Below, piece after piece: positions 20,711-27,525 of a stretch of 64,000 nucleotides of DNA. Position numbers and translations under genes: made by a program. Every line of letters starts with the position of its first letter. Position 1 is the first letter of the stretch. The stretch comes from Myxococcota bacterium (GTDB lineage: Bacteria > Myxococcota_A > Bradymonadia > UBA7976 > UBA1532). The notes under the pieces were generated by a model. It ran no database searches and was not told where the DNA came from. It saw only the letters and a list, made by a program, of their open reading frames with translations. The DNA lies in assembly GCA_963169045.1 (NCBI GenBank), contig CAUJDF010000011.1:1-64000 (forward strand), written 5' to 3'.

Positions 20711-21239
20711 CAGCGCTGGACGCCAGCCCGCGACTCTCCGAAACCGCCCCGCGACTCTCCGAAACCACTTCTCGACAAGCGACGCGCCGCTCGCCTGTCG
20801 GCGGGCGCACCCACCGGACACCCGACACGCCGTTCGCACGTCGGGGGGCTCGTTCCCCGGGAAGCAACATGGCCATCGGCCGTCGTGACCCCACGCTCGC
20901 CGACAGTCGATCCGGCCGCCGCATGTCGGACATGGCCCAATGACGGGTGCGCTCCGCACCGTACGGGCCGCCGCACCGCCTTTCGAGTCCCTCCGGCCCG
21001 TTTCGGCGAGCCTGGCGGCCGCTTCGGTGAGCGCGCCGGACGCATCGACGACACCCGAACGCACGTTCGGATGTCCGAGCGCCCACCACCCCGACACGCG
21101 ATGGTGCGCTCGTATGTCGGAGCGGCGCGTCGCACCGTCCGCCCGCCTGCCGGACGCCTCGGGGCCGCCCGCGGCGCTCCGTCCGGGCGCGTGCGTTTGT
21201 GCGTCGCGCGGAGACGTCTCCGCGGTGTATGACGGCGAC
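20711..21239. promoter_or_regulatory. 529-bp non-coding region with repeats and dyads upstream of the DUF4349 operon
   Basis: CCCGCGACTCTCCGAAACC occurs twice as a direct repeat (20727-20745, 20748-20766). Dyads are ATGTC-G-GACAT (20923-20933) and CCGAACG-CA-CGTTCGG (21055-21070). ATGTCsGAGCG occurs at 21071-21081 and 21114-21124. Several TGTCGG/CCGACA half-sites lie between them. No ORF here looks real. It probably holds the operon promoter and operators. Confidence 0.5.
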
Positions 21240-22433
21240 ATGCGACGCCACTCGTTCGTGTCCCTCGCGCTCGTCGCGAGCTGTCTCGTCGCCTGCGGCG
21301 GCGCCTCCTACGAACGCTCGCCGGCCCAGTACGCGCCGGAGCGCGACTACGCGCAGCCCGGCAGCACGGCCACGTCGGCGCCGTCCGAGCCGCAGGCCGA
21401 CTACGGCGGCGTCGAGGAGGAGAAGAGCGCGTCCGTCGACGGGCAGTACGTCGCGCCGTCGTCGCGCCCGGAGCCGTCGAAGCCCGCCGACAAGCCGGCG
21501 CCGAGCGGCCTCGAGGAGCGCCTCGTCGTCTACACCGGCTACCTGAAGCTGCGCGTCAAGCGCCTGCTCGCCGCCGTCGACGCGATCACCGCGCTCACCG
21601 AGAAGGCCGGCGGCTACGTCGAGTCGCTCACGCAGCGCGTCGTCGTCGTCCGCGTCCCGCGCGGCGACTTCGACGCGACGATGAAGGCGTTCGCCGATCT
21701 CGGCACCGTCGTCGACCGGCGCGTGAAGGCGCTCGACGTCACGCAGCAGTTCACCGACCTGCAGGCGCGCCTCGTCGTCGCCCGCGACACCCGCGAGCGC
21801 CTGCTGGCGCTGCTCGAGAAGACGACCCACCCCGAGGAGCGCCGCCGCATCCTGCAGGAGGTCAAGCGGCTCACGGAGCAGATCGAGTCGATGAGCTCGA
21901 CGCTGGCGACGCTGCAGAACCTCGTCGACTTCTACACGATCACCATCGAGCTCGAGCCGGTGCTCGACAATGCGGGCGCCCAGACGCACCGCTCCCCGTT
22001 CGCGTGGGTGCGCGCGCTCGCGCCGCACCTCCAATCGATCGAGGAGGGCCGCGACGAGCTCGACATGACGCTGCCCGACGGGTTCGTCCTGTTCGACGAG
22101 GACGACGCGTGGCGCGCCCAGTCGGCGGACACGTCGGTGCTGCGCGCCGGCCTCGTCGAGAACGAGCCGCGCGGCGACGCCGGCTTCTGGGCCGACGCGG
22201 TCGACCACGAGATGGAGGGCCGCGACGAGGAGCGCGTCGACGCCGGCGAGTCCGGGCGCGTCGTGTACCGCGTCTACCGCGACAAGGACGTCCAGCCGCG
22301 CTGGTACCTCGTCGGCCTGCACGTCGACGGCGAGCGGCTGTTCGTGGTCGAGGCCTTCTTCCCCAACGAGGACGCGTGGAAGCGTCACCACGAGAACGTC
22401 GTGAAGGCGCTCTCCACTTTCCGGGTGCAGTGA
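21240..22433 (+). CDS. DUF4349-domain lipoprotein
   Basis: The 397-residue protein has lipobox LVAC and a Pro/Ser-rich spacer, then a DUF4349 core. RLVVYTGYLKLRV is followed by the alpha/beta segment VVVVRVPRGDFDATMKAF and a coiled coil with EERRRILQEVKRLTEQIESM. A C-terminal domain of about 130 residues is less conserved. DUF4349 proteins are envelope proteins of unknown function, usually with a C-terminal TM. The gene is coupled by TGATG to the next. Confidence 0.8.
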   Translation: MRRHSFVSLALVASCLVACGGASYERSPAQYAPERDYAQPGSTATSAPSEPQADYGGVEEEKSASVDGQYVAPSSRPEPSKPADKPAPSGLEERLVVYTGYLKLRVKRLLAAVDAITALTEKAGGYVESLTQRVVVVRVPRGDFDATMKAFADLGTVVDRRVKALDVTQQFTDLQARLVVARDTRERLLALLEKTTHPEERRRILQEVKRLTEQIESMSSTLATLQNLVDFYTITIELEPVLDNAGAQTHRSPFAWVRALAPHLQSIEEGRDELDMTLPDGFVLFDEDDAWRAQSADTSVLRAGLVENEPRGDAGFWADAVDHEMEGRDEERVDAGESGRVVYRVYRDKDVQPRWYLVGLHVDGERLFVVEAFFPNEDAWKRHHENVVKALSTFRVQ

Positions 22434-23023
22434 TGCGCGCGTTGCTCCTGCTGTGTCTGATGCTGCCCGCCGTCGCCCTCGCCGACGAGCCGCCCCCGCG
22501 CCAGACGGCGCTGACGGCCCACATCGTGCTCAAGGTGGTGCACCCCGACGAGGTGCGCCGCGACACGCTCGGCGACGTGGCGAAGCTCGGCGGTTTCCCC
22601 GTCCTCGTCACCGAGCAGCAGCTCGTGCTCAAGGTGCCGCCGGCGAAGCTCGACGAGGCGCTCGCCACCATCGCCGGCCGCGGCGCCGTCCTCGAGAAGA
22701 CGATGGAGCGCAACGACCTGACGCTCGCCATCGCCCAGCTCGAGGCCCAGCTCCGCTCGAAGGCGGAGATCTTCGGCCGCCTGCGCAAGCTGCTCGATGA
22801 CTCCGACGTGAACGCCACGCTGCAGATCGAGCGCGACATGTCGCAGCTCGTGATGGAGATGGAGTCGCTCAAGGGCCAGCTGCGCGTCCAGCGGGAGCGC
22901 GCGGCGTGGGCGCTGATCGACCTCGCGTTCAACTTCCGCGAGCGCGACCGGCTCGTCTACGTCTACTCGCCGTTCGAGTGGATCAACACCGTCGACCTGC
23001 ACCGCTTCCTGGGGGCGTTCTGA
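22433..23023 (+). CDS. Exported DUF4349-like protein
   Basis: The 196-residue protein has a signal peptide ending ALADE, then the same pattern as its neighbour: VPPAKLDEALATI followed by a coiled coil (IAQLEAQLRSKAEIF, QIERDMSQLVMEM). It lacks the C-terminal domain of the first gene. It starts by TGATG overlap with the upstream gene and ends by TGATG overlap with the next, so all three are one operon. Confidence 0.75.
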   Translation: MRALLLLCLMLPAVALADEPPPRQTALTAHIVLKVVHPDEVRRDTLGDVAKLGGFPVLVTEQQLVLKVPPAKLDEALATIAGRGAVLEKTMERNDLTLAIAQLEAQLRSKAEIFGRLRKLLDDSDVNATLQIERDMSQLVMEMESLKGQLRVQRERAAWALIDLAFNFRERDRLVYVYSPFEWINTVDLHRFLGAF

Positions 23024-23469
23024 TGCGTCGCGCCTGGCTCGCCCTCTTCCTCTGCGCCTGCGGCGGCGCGCCCGAGTACCGCATGGACACGCCGTCCGGC
23101 TTCCGGCCGTTCGCCGAGTCCGACGACTTCCGCTACATCACCGCCGACGGCGTGATGCTGAAGGGGCGCGAGGTCGACAACTACCCCGCCGCCGCCCTGC
23201 CCTTCTGGGCCGACGCCCTGCAGCGCCACCTCGAGGCGCGCGGCTACGTGTTCAAGGCGAAGGACTGCTTCAAGACGAACGCCGGCCTCGACGGCTGCAC
23301 GCTCGACTTCGTGCTGCCCTACGGCACCGAGGACTGGGTGATGAGCGAGACGGTGTTCGTCGTCGGCGACCGCATCGTGCTGCTCGAGGCGGCGGGGCCG
23401 TTCGAGCGCTTCGCGAAGGTCGAGCCCGGGCTGAAGACGGCGCTGAAGACGTTCCAGCCGGGCGGCTGA
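23023..23469 (+). CDS. Small lipoprotein, last gene of the DUF4349 operon
   Basis: The 148-residue protein has lipobox LCAC at residues 10-13 and a compact domain. Its motifs are MDTPSGFRPF, REVDNYPAAAL and LKTALKTFQPGG. It has the size of uncharacterised photosystem- or flagellum-unrelated envelope lipoproteins, and I cannot name a family. Coupled by TGATG. Confidence 0.65.
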   Translation: MRRAWLALFLCACGGAPEYRMDTPSGFRPFAESDDFRYITADGVMLKGREVDNYPAAALPFWADALQRHLEARGYVFKAKDCFKTNAGLDGCTLDFVLPYGTEDWVMSETVFVVGDRIVLLEAAGPFERFAKVEPGLKTALKTFQPGG

Positions 23470-23576
23470 TCACTCGGCGCGGTGCAGCGAGGCGCGCGTG
23501 TCGCGGCTCCACTCGGCGTCGTGGGTGTCGTCGGCGAGCGGCGCGGCGATCGTCCCGCCGTCGATCCGCAGGTCGG
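23470..23576 (-). pseudogene. C-terminal fragment of an unidentified gene
   Basis: The minus-strand frame ends at TGA 23470-23472 and reads DLRIDGGTIAAPLADDTH then DAEWSRDTRASLHRAE. It looks like real coding sequence but loses homology-like character at about 23577, where an unrelated fragment on the opposite strand begins. I do not recognise the parent gene. Confidence 0.4.
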
Positions 23577-23711
23577 ATCGAGGTCGAGATCTTCGGGACA
23601 CGTTGCCGCTGCCTCGACCTGGAACGACTCATCGCGGTGAAGCGCGCCTGCGGCCGCCCCAAGGACCTGGAGGCCGTGGCCGAGCTCGCGTGCATCCGGG
23701 ACGAGCGCTGA
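23577..23711 (+). pseudogene. C-terminal remnant of a nucleotidyltransferase-family gene
   Basis: The plus-strand frame ending at TGA 23709 reads RIEVEIFGTRCRCLDLERLI then AVKRACGRPKDLEAVAELACI. This matches the C-terminal end of small nucleotidyltransferase-like proteins (xVEIFGxRCxCLxLxxLIxxKRAxGRPKDLEAIAEL). No start or catalytic N-terminus is present. It is fused head-on to the fragment at 23470-23576 and sits between two intact genes, so it looks like a recombination scar. Confidence 0.6.
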
Positions 23712-24203
23712 CTACGCGCGGCGCGCGCAGATCCGCTGCTTGACGGCGGTCTCGGGGATCTCGACGTGCTCGTACGCGCAGACCTCGAGCGCGCCGCGCA
23801 CCGCGTCGAGCAGCTCGCCCTCGCGCAGCAGGAAGTCGGGGTTGCGCGGGCGCCCGAAGCGCTCGTTGCCGACGGCGAACGTCTCGTAGATCAGCGCGCC
23901 TTCGGTCGCCGCGACGAGGGCGGGCAGCAGCGGGCGCCACAGGTAGTTCGTGACGACGAGACCCGCGAACCGCCGGTCGCCGAACGGCCAGCCGCCGCCT
24001 TCGAGGTCGGCGGCGACGATCTCGACGCCGGGACGTCCGGCGAGGTCGGCGACGCCGCGGACGTCGATGTCGACGAGCACGACGGGGTGGCCGCGCTCAA
24101 GGAAGAAGCGGCCGTGGCGGCCGCCGCCGCACGCGACGTCGAGGACGACGCCGCCGGCGGGAATGTGGGCCGCATGCGCGGCCACCCAGGGGCTGACGGT
24201 CAC
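23712..24203 (-). CDS. Class I SAM-dependent methyltransferase
   Basis: The 163-residue protein starts VTVSPWVAAHAAHIPAGG; the SAM motif is VLDVACGGGRHGRFF and the second motif is VLVDIDVRG. The GTG start at 24203 overlaps the stop of the LysR gene (GTGA), which decides the start. It belongs to the short TehB-like group; the substrate is unknown. Confidence 0.8.
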   Translation of the reverse strand: MTVSPWVAAHAAHIPAGGVVLDVACGGGRHGRFFLERGHPVVLVDIDVRGVADLAGRPGVEIVAADLEGGGWPFGDRRFAGLVVTNYLWRPLLPALVAATEGALIYETFAVGNERFGRPRNPDFLLREGELLDAVRGALEVCAYEHVEIPETAVKQRICARRA

Positions 24204-25060
24204 GGCGCGGGGGCCGTGACGAGCGCGCGCAGGCGCTCGCCGGCGGGCGGCAGGCCGGCGCGCCGGTGGTACAGCCGGTAGCGGAGGCGCGGCAGGCCGG
24301 ACAGCGGGCGCATCGCGACGCCGGCGGGCGCGCGGCAGCAGTCGTTGACGACGGCGACGCCGAGGCCGAGGCGCACGAAGTGGAGCATGAGCGTCCAGCC
24401 GGTCGCCTCGACGCCGACCACGCAGCGCGCGCCCGCCGCCGCCAGCGCGCCCACGACGGCGGCGCGGTGCAGGCGGCCGCGGGGCGGCAGCACGAGGGGC
24501 TCGGCGTCGAGGTCGGACGGCTCGAGCGACTCGCGGCGCGCGAGCCGATGGCGCGACGGCAGCGCCGCCACCATGCCCACCTCGGCGACCGGCGTCTCGA
24601 CGAGGTCGTCGGCGGCGGCGAGCGCGGGACAGAGGCCGAGGTGCGCCTCCCCGCGGCGCACCGCGTCGATGGTGCCCTCGGCGTCGCGCACGAGCAGGCG
24701 CAGCGGCGGCAGCGCGCGCTCGCTCCGGTAGCGCCGCACCGCCCCGTCGACGAGGAACAGCAGCGTCCCCTCGCCCGCGGCCAGCACGAGCGGCGCGCCG
24801 GCCTCGCGACGCGCGAGCGACGCCCGGAACGCGCCCTCCCGCTCCGCCATCTCGCGCGCGAAGGCCAGCGTCCGCTCGCCGTCCGGCGTCAGGAAGAGCT
24901 GCCGCCCCCGCTTCTCGTAGAGCGCCACGCCGAGGGACTCGCCGAGCTTCGCGATCTTCACGTGCAGCGCCGGCTGCGAGATGTGCAGCGCCTCGGCGGC
25001 GCGCGTGAAGTTCCGCCGCTCGGCGAACACGACGAACGACCGCAGGGCGTCGAGGTCCAT
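24200..25060 (-). CDS. LysR-family transcriptional regulator
   Basis: The 286-residue protein has the LysR HTH (FVVFAERRNFTRAAEALHISQPALHVKIAKL) split as helix-turn-helix at residues 10-40, then a periplasmic-binding-like effector domain. It is divergent from the HAD-like gene at 25161. Between them CCATCG (25089-25094) and CGATGG (25113-25118) form a dyad with N18 spacing, a candidate operator. Confidence 0.9.
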   Translation of the reverse strand: MDLDALRSFVVFAERRNFTRAAEALHISQPALHVKIAKLGESLGVALYEKRGRQLFLTPDGERTLAFAREMAEREGAFRASLARREAGAPLVLAAGEGTLLFLVDGAVRRYRSERALPPLRLLVRDAEGTIDAVRRGEAHLGLCPALAAADDLVETPVAEVGMVAALPSRHRLARRESLEPSDLDAEPLVLPPRGRLHRAAVVGALAAAGARCVVGVEATGWTLMLHFVRLGLGVAVVNDCCRAPAGVAMRPLSGLPRLRYRLYHRRAGLPPAGERLRALVTAPAP

Positions 25061-25088
25061 GCGCCGAACTATAGGCGCAACCGATGGA

Positions 25089-25118
25089 CCATCGAAACAC
25101 GGTCGTTCTGGACGATGG
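25089..25118. promoter_or_regulatory. Candidate LysR operator dyad
   Basis: CCATCG-N18-CGATGG lies in the 100-bp divergent gap between the LysR gene and the HAD-like gene. The arms are only 6 bp, so chance is possible. Confidence 0.25.
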
Positions 25119-25160
25119 CCGACTCCGCTCTCATGGGGCCACCAACTGGGAGGTCGAGAC

Positions 25161-25643
25161 ATGAACAAGCTGGGTGTGGACATCGGGGGTGTGTTGATCG
25201 GCGCGACGGATCCGTCGGGGCGGCGCGACACGGCGTTCCTGAGCGGCGGCGAGGCGCAGGCGATGGCGACGCCGCCGGTCGCGGGCAGCTTCGAGGCGAT
25301 GCGCCGGCTCGTCGCGCGGTTCGAGGGGCGCGTGTGGCTCGTCTCGAAGTGCGGCGCCAACGTCGAGGGCCGGACGCGGCGCTGGCTCGCGCACCACGAC
25401 TTCTTCGGACGCACGGGGCTCGCGCCGGACCACCTGCGCTTCTGCCGCGAGCGGCCGCAGAAGCGCGACCACTGCGCCGAGCTCGGGATCACGCACTTCG
25501 TCGACGACCGGCCGGACGTGCTCGAGCACCTGCGCGGGCTCGTGCCGCACCGGCTGCTGTTCGGCGTGCAGCGCGGCCCGGCGCCGGCGGACGTGACGCC
25601 GGCGCTCGACTGGGCGGCGGTCGAGCGTCTGTTACTGCGATAG
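25161..25643 (+). CDS. HAD-like hydrolase family protein
   Basis: The 160-residue protein begins [13 protein letters not shown]. The HAD motif I would be DxDxT/V; here it is DIGGVLIG, with the second Asp replaced by Gly, so it may not be catalytic. VWLVSKCG and [14 protein letters not shown] resemble HAD motifs II and III. GGGAGG precedes ATG 25161. It overlaps kptA convergently by 12 bp. Confidence 0.7.
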   Translation: MNKLGVDIGGVLIGATDPSGRRDTAFLSGGEAQAMATPPVAGSFEAMRRLVARFEGRVWLVSKCGANVEGRTRRWLAHHDFFGRTGLAPDHLRFCRERPQKRDHCAELGITHFVDDRPDVLEHLRGLVPHRLLFGVQRGPAPADVTPALDWAAVERLLLR

Positions 25644-26153
25644 ATAGGCCGGCGGGACGTGGTCGGTGAGCCAGACGCCGTTCGCGCTGCGATAGAAGAC
25701 ATGGCCATCGCGCGCCATCGCCGCGGCGTCCACCTCGAGCACGACGGGGGCGCCGCGGCGCCCGCCCACGCTCTTCGCCGTCGCCACGTCCGCCGACAGG
25801 TGTACGTGGTGGCGCTGCCCGCGCACGAGCCCCTCCCGCCGGATGCTCTCCACGAACCGCGCCACCGTGCCGTGGTAGAGCCGCGGCGGCGGCGCCTCCG
25901 GGCGCAGATCCAGGTCGACGTCGACGCTGTGCCCCTGATGGGCGCGGATACGGTCGCCCTCGAGCGCGAAGCGCTTCTTGTCGCTCGTCGCCACGACGCG
26001 CTCGAGCTCTTCCCGCGTGACCGAGCGGCCGTGCGCGCGCAGCGCCGCGAGCAGCACGTCGACGTCCACCCACCCCTGCGCGTCGAGCGCGATCCCGATC
26101 ACCTCGGGCTTGTGCCGCAACACCAGGCTCAGGAATCGCGAGATCTCGGCCAT
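25632..26153 (-). CDS. kptA: RNA 2'-phosphotransferase
   Basis: The 173-residue protein matches Tpt1/Kpt[17 protein letters not shown] at the start, [15 protein letters not shown], then the core [19 protein letters not shown] and the C-terminal [10 protein letters not shown]. The enzyme transfers an RNA 2'-phosphate to NAD+, forming ADP-ribose 1'',2''-cyclic phosphate. Its bacterial role is unknown as bacteria lack tRNA splicing of this type. ATG 26153 is preferred; a longer start lacks a ribosome-binding site. Confidence 0.93.
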   Translation of the reverse strand: MAEISRFLSLVLRHKPEVIGIALDAQGWVDVDVLLAALRAHGRSVTREELERVVATSDKKRFALEGDRIRAHQGHSVDVDLDLRPEAPPPRLYHGTVARFVESIRREGLVRGQRHHVHLSADVATAKSVGGRRGAPVVLEVDAAAMARDGHVFYRSANGVWLTDHVPPAYLSQ

Positions 26154-26215
26154 GGGACGAGCGTCGCAGATCCCGCGGGCGGGTGGTACGTTCAACGGCA
26201 CGGCAGGAGGTGGTG

Positions 26216-26917
26216 ATGGAGACGCTGGCCCTTCTGGTGGCGCTTCTCGGGGTGGGCGTGACGAGCAGCGGCGATCTGCGGCTCGACGGTGTGAGCGGCA
26301 AGGCGGCGGCCGAGGAGTGGACGCAGCGCCACGTCGCCGGCGAGGCGAAGGCCGAGCCGAAGCTCGCCGGCGCGCTGAAGTTCGAGCTGGCGGGGCTGGT
26401 CGTCCCGAAGCTGAGCGCGTTCGCGCCCATCCTCGAGTCGTATCTGCAGCGGGAGCTGTCGCGCGGCTGGGTCGTCTCGGGCCGGTTCGGCCCCGCGCGC
26501 CCGGACGGCACGCGCGACGCCCTGTTCACCCGCAGCCACCCCCGCTACGCGCTGACCTGGTCGCTGCCCGGCGTCGCGAAGCCCGTCGCCTGCGGCAAGA
26601 CGCACGGCGCCGGCGCCTGCTACCTCGTCACGTCGCCCGGCCCGGACGGCGCCGCCGACGTCGAGCTCGGCATGCCGACGAAGCTGCGCGTCTACCCGCG
26701 CATCCTCGTCGTCCTGCGCGACGGCGCCGCCGAGGCGCACGTGATGTCGCTGCTGAAGAAGGAGGACGCCGCGAAGCTCACCGTGCCCGCCGGCGAGCTG
26801 GGCGATCCGGTCGAGGCGACGCTGCTCACCATCCTCAAGAACCTGATGGTGGCGCCGCAGGGGGACGCGTGGCGCTTCGAGGCCCGCGCGCGCTTCGCCG
26901 TCAGCCCTTCCCCTTGA
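26216..26917 (+). CDS. Conserved hypothetical exported protein
   Basis: The 233-residue protein has a hydrophobic N-terminus ([19 protein letters not shown]) that could be a signal peptide. The rest is a mixed fold with [11 protein letters not shown] and [10 protein letters not shown] and a Cys pair ([14 protein letters not shown]). AGGAGG precedes ATG 26216. It overlaps the Hsp20 gene convergently by 17 bp. No family is recognised. Confidence 0.6.
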   Translation: METLALLVALLGVGVTSSGDLRLDGVSGKAAAEEWTQRHVAGEAKAEPKLAGALKFELAGLVVPKLSAFAPILESYLQRELSRGWVVSGRFGPARPDGTRDALFTRSHPRYALTWSLPGVAKPVACGKTHGAGACYLVTSPGPDGAADVELGMPTKLRVYPRILVVLRDGAAEAHVMSLLKKEDAAKLTVPAGELGDPVEATLLTILKNLMVAPQGDAWRFEARARFAVSPSP

Positions 26918-27395
26918 CCTCGATGCGCTTCACGTTGCGGCCGCCGTTGAGCTTGGGCGCCTTGAGCGTGAGCAGGCCGCGCTCGTAACGGCAGTCGACC
27001 TTGTCGGCGTCGACGGCGACCGGCAGGCGCACCTGGCGACGGAAGCGGCCCCAGCTGCGCTCCATCGTGTGGGCGTCGACGCGCCGCTCCTCCCACTCGC
27101 GCTTCTTCTCGCCCTCGATCGTCAGCATGTCTTCGTGGAGCGAGACGTTGATGTCCTTGGCGTCGAGCCCCGGGATCTCCGCCGTGACGTAGACCGCCTC
27201 CTTGTCCTCGCCGATGTCGAGGCGCGGTACGAAGTTCTCCATGCCGCCGCCCATGCCGCGCAGCATGCCCATCGACTCGAAGGGACGCCCCATGAAGTCC
27301 TCGAACAGCTGGTTCACCGCCTGCTGAAGCGAACCGAACGGGCTCATGCCCATGCCGGACTCGCGCCGCATCATCCCTCGCTGCTGATCGGCCAT
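26901..27395 (-). CDS. Hsp20/alpha-crystallin small heat-shock protein
   Basis: The 164-residue protein has an N-terminal Met-rich segment (SMGMLRGMGGGMENF), an alpha-crystallin domain (VPRLDIGEDKEAVYV, EIPGLDAKDINVSL) and the C-terminal beta segment YERGLLTLKAPK. The canonical C-terminal IxI motif is replaced by VKRIEVKG. Holdase chaperone. No CIRCE-type dyad is visible in the 130-bp upstream gap. Confidence 0.92.
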   Translation of the reverse strand: MADQQRGMMRRESGMGMSPFGSLQQAVNQLFEDFMGRPFESMGMLRGMGGGMENFVPRLDIGEDKEAVYVTAEIPGLDAKDINVSLHEDMLTIEGEKKREWEERRVDAHTMERSWGRFRRQVRLPVAVDADKVDCRYERGLLTLKAPKLNGGRNVKRIEVKGKG

Positions 27396-27525
27396 GACTC
27401 GCTCCTCTGTCGTCTCGCCGGTCCTGCCGGCGCGCGAGGAGAGAGCAACGGGTGTGCCACCGCCGCCGCGTCACCGGCGGCGCGGCGCGTGTGCGGGACG
27501 GCGTGGTACGGGTGTGACAGATGCG

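Noticed and set aside
20885-21232. 115-residue plus-strand ORF in the gap before the DUF4349 operon
   Set aside because: No recognisable motif, no ribosome-binding site, and the region is filled with dyads and repeats.
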